Below, one piece after another: positions 36,196 to 45,105 of a stretch of 64,000 nt of DNA (positions are counted from its first letter, which is position 1; every line of letters starts with the position of its first letter). This DNA comes from Acinetobacter suaedae (GTDB lineage Bacteria; Pseudomonadota; Gammaproteobacteria; Pseudomonadales; Moraxellaceae): positions 1,612,001 through 1,676,000 of the forward strand of contig NZ_CP043909.1 in NCBI RefSeq assembly GCF_008630915.1, given 5' to 3'. The notes beneath the pieces were generated by a model. That model was given only the letters and a program-made list of their open reading frames with translations, made no database searches and had not been told where the DNA came from. The translations under genes were made by a program, and so were the position numbers.

Positions 36196-36496
36196 ACCTA
36201 AAAATTTCAAACCAAGAGTAGATATAACTCTCGTAATTTGGGTAAGTAGAGCAATCAAAGCTCAACAAAAACGATCCCAACAACATGATTAGATCGCTTT
36301 GCTCATCACCACCTACGATCGGTGATACCCATGTGATGTTCTGTCATGGATTTTTGATGTAAAACGCTTATATGAATAAAGTTTGCTTAGAATCAAATTT
36401 CCGATGTAATTAGGTTGTGCGTACCTTCCTTTGGATCTTTTCCAAAAATGTTATGATCACCATCTCAGCTTAGATCTATTTTGGTTTAAATAAGAA

Positions 36497-36523
36497 ATTT
36501 AATTTCGTATAGCGATACTATAG
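36497..36523. promoter_or_regulatory. IclR-type operator copy 1 (gcdH / CoA-transferase region)
   Basis: Core TTTCG-TATAG-CGATA at 36503-36517 within 11-bp arms and a 5-bp spacer. The left arm fits the consensus AWWAAATTTYG well; the right arm is weaker. Confidence 0.6.
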
Positions 36524-36758
36524 TTCATAAAAACAACAAGATCAATCCGCCAATAATTTATATTCTTTATTTCTTCATAAATGAAAGAAAATATGTTTTA
36601 TCTGTTTAATTTTACAATCTTTTTCTTATTCTTTGAATTTATATTTAAAGTGATTTTTTTTAAGAAATTGTGTTGATTGCATAGTTGAAAGCAAGATTTA
36701 GATCGTGATCGCACTCTAAAATTAAATTGATTTTTATAATTGTATGTATATATTAAAA

Positions 36759-36785
36759 ATAAAATACCGCTATACGGAATTTTAA
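36759..36785. promoter_or_regulatory. IclR-type operator copy 2, next to the CoA-transferase start
   Basis: Read on the minus strand the core is ATTCCG-TATAG-CGGTA, almost the same as copy 1. It ends 49 bp before the CoA-transferase ATG, overlapping the probable promoter. Confidence 0.65.
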
Positions 36786-36834
36786 ATCAAGATATCCTAC
36801 TAGAAGAAACTTTGGAAAATTCAATGGAATAAAT

Positions 36835-38052
36835 ATGAGTGCTTTAAATGGAATACGGGTACTAGATCTCAGCCGAGTATTAGCTGGACCTTGGTGCGGA
36901 CAAGTTCTTGCAGACTTGGGGGCAGAAGTGATCAAAATTGAGAGACCCAAAGCAGGGGATGATACACGCTTTTGGGGGCCACCATGGATGAAGGACGATC
37001 ACGGCAATAATACTCAGGAAGCTGCTTATTATCAGTCTACCAATCGTAATAAATTATCTGTTGCAATCGATCTTGCTAGCCCAGATGGGCAAGATTTGAT
37101 TAAAGCCTTGATTCAAAATACGGATGTTTTGATTGAAAATTATAAGGCTGGTTCTTTAAAGAAATACGGACTAGATTATGCGTCTCTGTCAGAAATTAAT
37201 CCTGGATTAGTCTATTGTTCTATTACTGGTTTTGGTCAAAATGGCCCGCGAGCCAAAGAACCGGGCTATGATTTTATTATCCAAGGAATGGGCGGCTTGA
37301 TGTCCGTTACAGGTGAGCGAGATGATTTACCAGGTGGTGGACCACAAAAGGTAGGAGTCGCTTTTTCTGACTTGGCAACAGGACTTTATTCCACTATTGC
37401 AATTCAAGCAGCGTTGCTTAATCGCCATACGACGGGACTAGGACAATATATTGATATGGCTTTGTTTGATGTACAAATAGCAACAATGGCCAATCAAGGG
37501 ATGAATTATCTTTCATCTGGGATAATACCGAGACGGTATGGTAATGCGCATGCCAATATCGTTCCATATCAAGTATTCAAAGCATCTGATCGAGATTTTA
37601 TTATTGCATGCGGAAATGATGCCCAATTTGTGCAACTTTGTCAGAGTATCAAATTGCCTGATTTACCACATGATTCTCGTTTTGCACGAAATGCAGATCG
37701 AGTTAAACATCGTAATGAGATTGTTGAGATTTTATCGAATCATTTTTTAACAAAAACAGCGGATGAATGGGTAGAGGCTATACATGCTGCCAAAGTTCCT
37801 GTTGGTGTAATTAATGATTTAGAACAAGCTTTTAAAGAACCTCAAGTAAGCGCTAGAGAGATGCTCATAGAAATGCAACATCCTCAACGCAAAAAACTAA
37901 CGGTGATTGGTTCTCCTATTAAACTGTCACGAACCCCCGTCGAGTACAAAACAGCTCCGCCCTTATTAGGTGAACATACAGCAATGATTTTGGGGCGAAT
38001 TGTTTCTCCAGAAAAATTAGAAGAACTTAAAGAAAAAGGAGTAATTGCTTAA
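36835..38052 (+). CDS. gcdG: Class III CoA-transferase, probably succinyl-CoA:glutarate CoA-transferase
   Basis: A 405-aa CaiB/BaiF family enzyme opening LNGIRVLDLSRVLAGPWCGQ, with the catalytic Asp expected in EPGYDFIIQG (Asp146) and family motifs NYKAGSLKKYGLDY and GQYIDMALFD. Class III transferases move CoA between carboxylates. Being divergent from gcdH, its likely job is activation of glutarate to glutaryl-CoA. It shares the IclR-type operator with the dca region, tying glutarate use to longer dicarboxylates. The ribosome binding site is weak. Confidence 0.85.
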   Translation: MSALNGIRVLDLSRVLAGPWCGQVLADLGAEVIKIERPKAGDDTRFWGPPWMKDDHGNNTQEAAYYQSTNRNKLSVAIDLASPDGQDLIKALIQNTDVLIENYKAGSLKKYGLDYASLSEINPGLVYCSITGFGQNGPRAKEPGYDFIIQGMGGLMSVTGERDDLPGGGPQKVGVAFSDLATGLYSTIAIQAALLNRHTTGLGQYIDMALFDVQIATMANQGMNYLSSGIIPRRYGNAHANIVPYQVFKASDRDFIIACGNDAQFVQLCQSIKLPDLPHDSRFARNADRVKHRNEIVEILSNHFLTKTADEWVEAIHAAKVPVGVINDLEQAFKEPQVSAREMLIEMQHPQRKKLTVIGSPIKLSRTPVEYKTAPPLLGEHTAMILGRIVSPEKLEELKEKGVIA

Positions 38053-38159
38053 GAAAAACTGTAAAAATTTGACAAGAGAACATAGCTTTACGCTATGACT
38101 GCGAACGGTGAACCCATAGCTTATTCAAGTGCGAGCTATTTATTATAGAAAAAATAGAT

Positions 38160-38186
38160 TATAATTTTCGCAGTGCGAAACAAAAG
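38160..38186. promoter_or_regulatory. IclR-type operator copy 3, at the first iclR gene
   Basis: Core TTTCG-CAGTG-CGAAA at 38166-38180, 17 bp before the start codon of the IclR gene. The position suits autorepression. Confidence 0.65.
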
Positions 38187-38203
38187 TTTAGGTTGGGAAT
38201 GTA

Positions 38204-39052
38204 ATGAATAATGATGCATTAGAGATTGAACAAACAGAAAAACTATTAGTCCCGTTAAGACATGAGCTGTTACATCCTATCGAAGATATGCAAGATGAAA
38301 ATGATCGACAGTTTATCACTGCGCTTGCACGTGGATTAGAATTGCTTCGTTGTTTTACACCCAAACACCAACATTTGGGGAATCAAGAGCTCGCACAAAT
38401 GACAGGTTTACCTAAGCCTACGATTACTCGTTTAACCCATACATTGTCTCGATTGGGATATATCAAACAAGTTCCAAATTCAAATAAATTTCAGCTTTCA
38501 GTTGGTGTGCTTGCTTTTGGTTATTCCATGCTTTCCAATGTTGCTATTCGCTCTATCGCGAATCAATATATGAAAAATCTAGCCGATTATGCTGGTGCGG
38601 CTGTTGCTATGGCAACACGTGATCGACTAAATATGATCTATCTTGATGTTGTGCAAGGGAAAGGAAATATGACCATGCGACGTCAAGTGGGGACTTATTT
38701 ACCCATTCATTTAAGTTCGATGGGGCGTGCATGTTTGGCGGCGATGCCTGAAGATGAAAGAGAGTTTCTATTAAATGCAATCCGTAGTAAGCACAAAGAA
38801 GACTGGATTAAAATTAACCGTGATCTAGATAAAGCATTTAAAGACTACCAAGATTTTGGTTATTGTTTTTCGATTGGTGAGTGGCATAAAGATGTAAACT
38901 CTGTTGCAGTACCTCTTATTCACGAACAGCATGGTTTATTAGTTTTTAACTGTGGTGGTCCAAGTTTTATTATGAATCGTGAAAAACTAGAAGAGGACAT
39001 TGCTCCACGTCTTTTGCATATGGTGAATAACATTCGTACTGAAATCAGTTAA
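38204..39052 (+). CDS. IclR family regulator, copy 1
   Basis: A 282-aa IclR-type protein: winged helix at about residues 42-105 with recognition segment GLPKPTITRLTHTLSRLGY, and a C-terminal effector domain with SSMGRACLAAMPEDERE and the final FNCGGPSF. It resembles the second IclR protein at 41350-42192 nearly throughout, including the recognition helix, so both should bind the same DNA. It lies 151 bp after the CoA-transferase and has its own operator copy. A dicarboxylate or its CoA ester is the likely effector by context. Confidence 0.93.
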   Translation: MNNDALEIEQTEKLLVPLRHELLHPIEDMQDENDRQFITALARGLELLRCFTPKHQHLGNQELAQMTGLPKPTITRLTHTLSRLGYIKQVPNSNKFQLSVGVLAFGYSMLSNVAIRSIANQYMKNLADYAGAAVAMATRDRLNMIYLDVVQGKGNMTMRRQVGTYLPIHLSSMGRACLAAMPEDEREFLLNAIRSKHKEDWIKINRDLDKAFKDYQDFGYCFSIGEWHKDVNSVAVPLIHEQHGLLVFNCGGPSFIMNREKLEEDIAPRLLHMVNNIRTEIS

Positions 39053-39077
39053 TTGATTTTTTATTAAATTTAAAAAG

Positions 39078-39105
39078 AAACGGTATAATTTTTTATACCG
39101 TTTTT
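39078..39105 (+). terminator. Terminator after the first iclR gene
   Basis: 11-bp stem (39078-39088 with 39093-39103), 4-nt loop, and a run of five T. It lies 25 bp after the stop codon and can also serve the convergent gene. Confidence 0.85.
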
Positions 39106-39141
39106 GTTTATACAAGGCTGTTACAGTCCGTTTTTAAATGT

Positions 39142-39942
39142 TTACTTAAAGACGGGCTTTCTTTTTTCCTGAAAGGCTGCCAATGCCTCCTTAAATTCAT
39201 CTCCTTCGATACAGGCTGAAAAAATAGAAGATTCATCATCGATACGTTTTAATAAGTCATCTAGTGGCATGTCGCGTAATAGCTTTTTACTCAACTGCAT
39301 TGCTTTATTTGGTTTATTTGCGAGCGTTGTTGCACTGTTTCTAACAAGCGGTTCAAGCTCTTGTTCTGTACAGACTTTATTTACAATACCGTAATTTTGG
39401 GCTTGTGCAGCTGAAAACTTTTCCCCCAGCAAAATAAGCTCTGAGGCACGTGCAAAACCTAATAACCTTGGTAGGATATAACTGGAACCAGCTTCAGGTA
39501 CTAATCCTAAGTTGACGAATGGAAACTGAAAAATAGTTTTGTCACTTGCATAAACTAGATCGCAATGTAGCAACATGGTACTGCCTATACCTATAGCAAC
39601 GCCTTCAACTTTGGCAATGATGGGTTTAGGGAAAGTCGCTAAGCTTTTCAAGAAACGAATAGAAGCAGGCGGTTCTGAACCAAAATTTTTACGGTTGCTA
39701 AAAGCATTCACATCATTTCCACTGGTAAAGACTTGATTTGCACCTGTTAAGATAACGACATGAACTTCATCATTTACAGCGGCCTGATCCAATGCATGAC
39801 TCATGGCTGAATACATATCGTAACTGATTGCATTTTTCTTACCGAGGGTATTCATGGTAAGCGTCATGATTTTTCCATCTAAGTCTTGGTCAATTTTACC
39901 AGTGGTCAATTGAGTTTTGACATTATCATCCCGTTGCATCAT
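39142..39942 (-). CDS. Enoyl-CoA hydratase/isomerase family protein
   Basis: A 266-aa crotonase-fold protein. The oxyanion-hole segments are VILTGANQVFTSGNDVNAF and AKVEGVAIGIGSTMLLHCDLV; the acidic residue in the region LVPEAGSSYILPRLLG is present. SGNDV in place of AGADL is the pattern of 2-enoyl isomerase-like members, so it may be a delta3-delta2 enoyl-CoA isomerase. It shares a divergent promoter region with the NMO-like gene, where an operator copy lies. Either of two adjacent ATGs (39942, 39939) may be the start. Confidence 0.85.
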   Translation of the reverse strand: MMQRDDNVKTQLTTGKIDQDLDGKIMTLTMNTLGKKNAISYDMYSAMSHALDQAAVNDEVHVVILTGANQVFTSGNDVNAFSNRKNFGSEPPASIRFLKSLATFPKPIIAKVEGVAIGIGSTMLLHCDLVYASDKTIFQFPFVNLGLVPEAGSSYILPRLLGFARASELILLGEKFSAAQAQNYGIVNKVCTEQELEPLVRNSATTLANKPNKAMQLSKKLLRDMPLDDLLKRIDDESSIFSACIEGDEFKEALAAFQEKRKPVFK

Positions 39943-40085
39943 TCATTCCTTTTAATCACATAATAAAATTTAAACTTTTTAAAAACAGTTAATTGAACAT
40001 TTTTGTCTATGAAATAGACTTTTTACTCAATTGATAGTATAGAAAAAATATTTCGCTAACAATGAATTTAATGTATTTTAATGGT

Positions 40086-40112
40086 ATTAAATTTTGTATT
40101 ATGAAATAAATT
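40086..40112. promoter_or_regulatory. IclR-type operator copy 4, between the hydratase and NMO-like genes
   Basis: Core TTTTG-TATTA-TGAAA at 40092-40106, with arms that fit the consensus on both sides. It lies midway (about 130-145 bp) between the two divergent start codons. A half-match (TTTCG) is present at 40051-40055. Confidence 0.65.
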
Positions 40113-40230
40113 GGTGCGAATGACTCATGTGATTGCTTATGCAACAATGATTATTCATAGCGCAATAAAAATCGCTAGATATTTACGGAAATAAAGAATC
40201 TAAGCACGTCATACAGCAAGTGGGAAAACA

Positions 40231-41202
40231 ATGAAGACTAAAATTACTGAATTATTTGAGATCGAACACCCTATTATCCAAGGTGGTATGCACTATGTCG
40301 GTTTTGCAGAACTCGCCGCAGCGGTGTCCAATGCAGGTGGCTTAGGGATTATTACGGGGCTGACTCAACGTACCCCAGAAAATCTAGCAAAAGAAATCGC
40401 ACGTTGCCGTGAGATGACAGATAAACCATTTGGGGTCAATCTAACCTTTTTGCCCACCGTCAACACGCCGGATTACCCTGGATTTGTGGATGCCATTATT
40501 AAAGGTGGAGTGAAAATTGTGGAAACAGCAGGGAGTAACCCTGTTGAAGTTATGCCATATTTAAAAGCTGCGGGTATCAAGGTCATCCATAAATGTACTT
40601 CTGTGCGGCATAGTTTAAAAGCTCAGCAAATAGGATGTGATGCTGTATCCGTGGATGGCTTTGAATGTGGGGGGCATCCAGGTGAAGATGATGTCCCAAA
40701 TATGATTTTGTTACCATTGGCTGCTGATGCTTTAGAAATTCCTTTTGTTGCTTCAGGTGGGATGGCGGATGGGCGCTCTCTTGCTGCTGCACTCGCAATG
40801 GGTGCAGATGGAATTAATATGGGGACTCGCTTTATTGCGACTCAAGAGGCACCTGTGCATGAAAACGTTAAACAAGCGATTTTAAATGCGACTGAGCGTG
40901 ATACTCGCTTAATCATGCGTGCTTTACGCAATACCGAACGCGTCTTAAATAATAGTGCGGTAGAAAAGATTGTCGCGAAAGAAAAGGCTTTGGGCGATAA
41001 GATTAAGTTTGAAGATATTATTGAAGAAGTGGCAGGCGTTTATCCTAGGGTAATGATAAATGGTGAGGTTGAAGCAGGTGCGTGGTCCTGTGGTCTCGTT
41101 GCAAGCCTTATTCATGATATTCCAACATGTGATGAGCTAGTAAACCGTATTGTCAAAGACGCTGAAGATATTATTCGTCAACGCTTGATGGGACTTTTAT
41201 AA
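40231..41202 (+). CDS. NMO-like flavin enzyme, probably NADH:quinone oxidoreductase (PA1024 type)
   Basis: A 323-aa TIM-barrel FMN protein once classed as nitronate monooxygenase. Segments IEHPIIQGGMHYVG, NAGGLGIITGLTQ, FGVNLTFLPT, HKCTSVRHSLKA, DGFECGGHPGEDD and ASGGMADGRSLAAALAMGA match P. aeruginosa PA1024 closely; that protein was later shown to be an NADH:quinone reductase. PA1024 is also, to my recollection, next to acyl-CoA dehydrogenase and hydratase genes. A role in re-oxidising NADH or reducing an intermediate during beta-oxidation is inference. It has an IclR-type operator upstream. Confidence 0.88.
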   Translation: MKTKITELFEIEHPIIQGGMHYVGFAELAAAVSNAGGLGIITGLTQRTPENLAKEIARCREMTDKPFGVNLTFLPTVNTPDYPGFVDAIIKGGVKIVETAGSNPVEVMPYLKAAGIKVIHKCTSVRHSLKAQQIGCDAVSVDGFECGGHPGEDDVPNMILLPLAADALEIPFVASGGMADGRSLAAALAMGADGINMGTRFIATQEAPVHENVKQAILNATERDTRLIMRALRNTERVLNNSAVEKIVAKEKALGDKIKFEDIIEEVAGVYPRVMINGEVEAGAWSCGLVASLIHDIPTCDELVNRIVKDAEDIIRQRLMGLL

Positions 41203-41235
41203 ATTGAATTTGTGAGCAAGTTCGCCTGATTAATA

Positions 41236-41271
41236 AAAGAACTAGCATAATTTTCATCATGCTGGTTCTTT
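41236..41271 (+). terminator. Terminator after the NMO-like gene
   Basis: 13-bp stem (41236-41248 with 41259-41271, one G-U pair) with a 10-nt loop, then T-rich sequence. It lies 34 bp after the stop. Confidence 0.75.
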
Positions 41272-41349
41272 TATATCCTTTATTTTGACTAACAGCGTGA
41301 AGCTGAGTACTTAAATTCACAAGCAATTAAAAGATAAAGTCATTCGCTG

Positions 41350-42192
41350 TTAATGGGTTTCATTCAATGCATCGTGGATATTATTGACCATATGAATTAA
41401 ACGCGGTCCAATTTCACCTTCAAGCTTTTCTGGATTTAGATGAAAGCTTGGTGCGCCACAGTTAAAAACATAAAGACCATGTTTTGAGCTGACTAGAGGT
41501 ACTGCTACAGAGTTTACTTCTTTTTGCCATTCACCTAAAGAAAGGCAATAGCCATAATCCTGATAATCTCGAAAAGCTCGCTCTAATGAACGTTTGATCA
41601 CAGTCCAGTTTTCTGGATGTTTCTTTTTCAAAGCATCAAGTAAAAATTCACGCTCACGTTCAGGAGTCGCTGCAAGACAAGCTCTTCCCATTGAACTACT
41701 ATAAAGCGGTAAAGTAGAGCCAACTGGACGGCGCATATTCAATGTGGTTTCGGTTTGTACTACATCAATATAAACCATATTAAGGCGATCTCGTGTTGCC
41801 ATAGCAACTGGGGCTTGTGCATATTCACTCATCTCCTCCATATATGGATGAGCAATATTTCGAATAGATATATTAGATAATGCCGAATAACCTAGAGCTA
41901 AAACTCCAATATCCAGCATATATTTCGTCGAATTAGGTAATTGCTTTAGATAACCTAAAGACACTAAGGTATTTGTAATACGAGCAATCGTCGGTTTAGG
42001 TAATCCCGTCATTTTTGCTAATTCTTGATTACCTAATACTTGGTTATTGGCAGAAAAACAGCGCAAAAGCTCTAGACCGCGAGCAAGTGAAGCAATGAAT
42101 TGTGGGTTATTTTCTCGGTGAATATGGGAAATAGGATCAAGACGGATCTCATCAAAATTGATTGTTTTCTCATTTTCTAAATTTTGCGACAT
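41350..42192 (-). CDS. IclR family regulator, copy 2
   Basis: A 280-aa paralog of the IclR protein at 38204-39052. The HTH recognition region GLPKPTIARITNTLVSLGY differs only slightly from copy 1 and the effector domain shows the same SSMGRACLAATPERERE and FNCGAPSF. It lies just after the dcaF end, transcribed in the same direction but with its own operator copy at 42228-42254, so it is probably an independent, self-regulated gene controlling the dca genes. Confidence 0.93.
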   Translation of the reverse strand: MSQNLENEKTINFDEIRLDPISHIHRENNPQFIASLARGLELLRCFSANNQVLGNQELAKMTGLPKPTIARITNTLVSLGYLKQLPNSTKYMLDIGVLALGYSALSNISIRNIAHPYMEEMSEYAQAPVAMATRDRLNMVYIDVVQTETTLNMRRPVGSTLPLYSSSMGRACLAATPEREREFLLDALKKKHPENWTVIKRSLERAFRDYQDYGYCLSLGEWQKEVNSVAVPLVSSKHGLYVFNCGAPSFHLNPEKLEGEIGPRLIHMVNNIHDALNETH

Positions 42193-42227
42193 TCAATCCT
42201 CGAATATAATAAGGCAACAGTTTGGCT

Positions 42228-42254
42228 ATTATATTTCGCTATGCAAAATAAATC
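42228..42254. promoter_or_regulatory. IclR-type operator copy 5, at the second iclR gene
   Basis: Core TTTCG-CTATG-CAAAA at 42234-42248, with arms fitting the consensus. It ends 36 bp upstream of the start of the iclR gene on the minus strand. Confidence 0.65.
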
Positions 42255-42301
42255 CATTCATCAATGTTATACATATGATGAATGGATTGCGAAGGGAATC
42301 T

Positions 42302-43510
42302 TTATGAGGAAGTGTTTTCAATCACCATGGCGAGTCCTTGACCTACGCCAATACACAAGCTGACCACAGCATATTTTTTGTTACGACGTATCAGTTCACG
42401 TGCTGTGGTGAGAGCAAGGCGGGCACCAGATGCGCCTAGCGGATGACCAATAGCGATCGCACCACCATTCGGGTTAACGCGTGGGTCATTGAAATCGACA
42501 TTTAGACCTTTGAGACAAGAGAGCACTTGTGAAGCAAATGCTTCATTAATCTCAATAATATCCATGTCATCGAGGGTCAAACCTGCACGCGCTACAGCTT
42601 TTTTAATCGCTTCAATTGGACCTGCGCCCATGATGCGTGGTTCAATTCCTGCGGCTGCACCTGACAATATTCTTGCCATAGGTTTTAAACCATATTTTTG
42701 ACCTGCTTCTTTTGAGCCAATAAGTAATGCGGCTGCACCATCATTAATACCAGAAGCATTACCTGCGGTCACGACACCACCTTCAAATAGAGGTTTTAAT
42801 TTGGAAAGTGCTTCAAAGGTAGAGCTAGGGCGAGGGTGCTCATCTTCTGAAACAAGCTTTGGTGGTAATTTTTTACCTTGAGAGACTTCAATTGGTGTAA
42901 TTTCGCCTGAGAAAAAGCCTTCCTCTTTCGCTTTTTGATATTTAGCTTGGGATTGTGCAGCAAATAAATCTGCTTGTTCACGTGTAATACCAAACTCAGC
43001 AGCCACATTATCGCCCGTTTCAGGCATAGAGTGACCACCATATTGAGCAACAATTTTTTTGTTTGGAAAACGCGTCCCAATCGTGGTGTCAAAAATTTTG
43101 GCATCTCGACTATAAGCACTTTCTGCTTTGCCCATCACAAAAGGTGCACGCGTCATACTTTCTACACCGCCAGCAATATATAAGTCTCCTTCACCACAAG
43201 TAATAGCACGGGCAGAATCAATCACTGCACCCAAACCACTGGCACATAAACGATTAATCGTTTGTCCAGGGACAGTGACTGGTAAACCAGCTAAAAGAAT
43301 GGCCATACGAGCTATATTACGACTATCTTCGCCAGCTTGATTGGTATCTCCTAAAATCACATCTTCAATATCTGCCCCGGGTACACCCGTTTTTTCTAAT
43401 AATTTACGGATAACATCAGCGGCCAAATCATCTGGACGTACCGATGCGAGCTCACCGGCATGGCGACCGATTGGACTGCGAAGGCCATCATAAATATAAG
43501 CATTTAGCAT
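42302..43510 (-). CDS. dcaF: 3-oxoadipyl-CoA thiolase
   Basis: A 402-aa thiolase of the PcaF/PaaJ type, cleaving 3-oxoadipyl-CoA to succinyl-CoA and acetyl-CoA. The nucleophile Cys89 is in INRLCASGLGAV; NEAFASQ, GGAIAIGHPLGASGARL and the second catalytic Cys in SLCIGVGQGLAMVI are all intact. The start overlaps the dcaH stop by 7 nt. It ends the dcaE-dcaH-dcaF operon, corresponding to the adipate genes of Acinetobacter baylyi. Confidence 0.9.
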   Translation of the reverse strand: MLNAYIYDGLRSPIGRHAGELASVRPDDLAADVIRKLLEKTGVPGADIEDVILGDTNQAGEDSRNIARMAILLAGLPVTVPGQTINRLCASGLGAVIDSARAITCGEGDLYIAGGVESMTRAPFVMGKAESAYSRDAKIFDTTIGTRFPNKKIVAQYGGHSMPETGDNVAAEFGITREQADLFAAQSQAKYQKAKEEGFFSGEITPIEVSQGKKLPPKLVSEDEHPRPSSTFEALSKLKPLFEGGVVTAGNASGINDGAAALLIGSKEAGQKYGLKPMARILSGAAAGIEPRIMGAGPIEAIKKAVARAGLTLDDMDIIEINEAFASQVLSCLKGLNVDFNDPRVNPNGGAIAIGHPLGASGARLALTTARELIRRNKKYAVVSLCIGVGQGLAMVIENTSS

Positions 43511-45048
43511 TGATAAATTCCTTTTTTATCATTGGAAGTGAAGGTAAGTGGTAGATTTAAAGCAACACGACGCTGTAGCCATGGACTAGGACGGTAGCGA
43601 GGGTCATAGGTCAGTGTTGCCATGCGGTTTAGTGTAAGTAGGACTTTTTGGCCTCCAACATGGTCACCCCACTCAATAGGACCAAATGGATAGCCCAAAC
43701 CAAGCCGAACAGCAGCGTTAATATCATCTACTGTGGCAATATTTTGTTGTGCGATGTCACAACCTAAGTTGATGACCATTGATAAAACACGTTGACCTAC
43801 AAAACCGATACTTTCTGCAATCTCGCTGACCATGCCACCATCTAGATTAAAGATGGAATGAGCAGCTAGACGGTATTCAGGTTTTGTCACCAGTGAAGGC
43901 ATCAGGGTTCGGTGTTTTACGATCCCACACAACATATCAATCGCAACAGCTTGTTCTGGTTGTACATTAAGGCGCTTGGCTGCATGGGTGGTATCTTCCC
44001 CATAGCAAGCAAGTAGACATAAGCTATTTGGATGTGGTTGCTCGCCTGTATCCAGAGCGATATTCTGGCCAATTAGATAAGATTCAAGCTGTTTTTGATC
44101 TTCAGAAAAATCTGCAGCAATCCAGACTTTAGGATATTCATTTAGACGTTCAACCAACTGAACAGGCTGCTCACCAACTTTGGAACCTGTTTCGTAGTTA
44201 TAAAAGCCTTGATTAACCTTGCGTCCTAACTGTTTACCATCAAGCATTTGTTTAGTAAGTGGACTTGGTTTATAGCGAATTTCTTCATAATATTGATGAT
44301 AAATCGATTCCATAACAGGATGGGAGACATCAAGACCAGTGAGATCCATGAGCTCAAATGGTCCCATTCTAAAACCAACCCCTTCACGTAAAATGCGGTC
44401 AATTTCACTAAAGTGACAAACATTTTCATTTAATATTTTAAGGGCTTCCGTGCCATAACCTCGTCCAGCATGGTTAATAATAAAGCCCGGCGTATCCTTG
44501 GCAACCACAGGACGATGCCCCATTTTACGGGAGAGTTGGTTGAGTACATCAACAATATCTGGATCAGTTTTTAAGCCCTGAATCACCTCAACCACTTTCA
44601 TAAGCGGAACTGGGTTAAAGAAGTGATAACCAACGACACGCTCTGGCTTACTACAGTTTGCAGCAATTGCAGTGATCGAAAGAGAGGATGTATTCGAAGC
44701 TAGAATTGTATTGTCAGAGATAATACTTTCGAGTTGCTGCATTAAACTTTGTTTAATGTCTAGACGCTCGATAATTGCTTCAACAATTAAGTCACAGGCT
44801 TTGAGATCTTCAAGTTGCTGGGCAATGACTAAATGATTATTCGCAGCTTGCGCTTGTTCTGCCGAAATTTTGTTTTTTTCGACAAGTTTTTCAAATGTTT
44901 GAGCCAGTTTTTCCTTGGCTTGTTGAGCAGCACCTGCTTTCGTATCGTATAAATAGGTGGTGTGGCCTGATTGGGCAGCAATCTGGGCAATGCCACTTCC
45001 CATGGTTCCAACACCAATGATACCGATGGTCTGAATATCGTAGCGCAT
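43504..45048 (-). CDS. dcaH: 3-hydroxyadipyl-CoA dehydrogenase
   Basis: A 514-aa NAD-dependent 3-hydroxyacyl-CoA dehydrogenase of the long PaaH type. The Rossmann motif IGVGTMGSGIAQ is at the N-terminus, the catalytic region GYHFFNPVPLMKVVEVI follows, and two C-terminal HAD domains (about residues 190-285 and 410-505) give the extra length over 280-aa enzymes. It oxidises 3-hydroxyadipyl-CoA to the 3-oxo form. The ATG at 45048 is chosen for the AGGA 8 nt before it and the family start; 45057 and 45072 are possible. Confidence 0.88.
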   Translation of the reverse strand: MRYDIQTIGIIGVGTMGSGIAQIAAQSGHTTYLYDTKAGAAQQAKEKLAQTFEKLVEKNKISAEQAQAANNHLVIAQQLEDLKACDLIVEAIIERLDIKQSLMQQLESIISDNTILASNTSSLSITAIAANCSKPERVVGYHFFNPVPLMKVVEVIQGLKTDPDIVDVLNQLSRKMGHRPVVAKDTPGFIINHAGRGYGTEALKILNENVCHFSEIDRILREGVGFRMGPFELMDLTGLDVSHPVMESIYHQYYEEIRYKPSPLTKQMLDGKQLGRKVNQGFYNYETGSKVGEQPVQLVERLNEYPKVWIAADFSEDQKQLESYLIGQNIALDTGEQPHPNSLCLLACYGEDTTHAAKRLNVQPEQAVAIDMLCGIVKHRTLMPSLVTKPEYRLAAHSIFNLDGGMVSEIAESIGFVGQRVLSMVINLGCDIAQQNIATVDDINAAVRLGLGYPFGPIEWGDHVGGQKVLLTLNRMATLTYDPRYRPSPWLQRRVALNLPLTFTSNDKKGIYQC

Positions 45049-45105
45049 GTTTATCATCCTAAAGATTGTCACTCTATTTCATGGTTTCGTTGTTATTGGT
45101 TTAAA

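Larger units (their letters stand above)
36196..36834. other. Long divergent promoter region between gcdH and the CoA-transferase
   Basis: About 640 bp with no supported ORF. It contains two copies of the IclR-type palindrome (36497-36523 and 36759-36785) and a shorter dyad ATCACC/GGTGAT near 36304-36325. The length is unusual for two divergent genes and suggests several regulatory inputs. Confidence 0.6.

Noticed and set aside
36304..36325. ATCACC/GGTGAT dyad as an operator
   Set aside because: Short arms with a 10-bp spacer and no second copy; could be chance in a 640-bp gap.
39995..40021. Further copy of the IclR-type palindrome (TTTTTG...TGAAAT)
   Set aside because: The spacer is 4 bp, not 5, and the outer arms do not fit, so I counted only the copy at 40086-40112.
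40045..40071. Left half-site TTTCG with CTAAC spacer near the hydratase promoter
   Set aside because: The right arm (AATGAA...) does not match; at most a half-site.
40231..41202. Calling this gene nitronate monooxygenase
   Set aside because: The sequence is closest to the PA1024 group, which was reassigned as NADH:quinone reductase.
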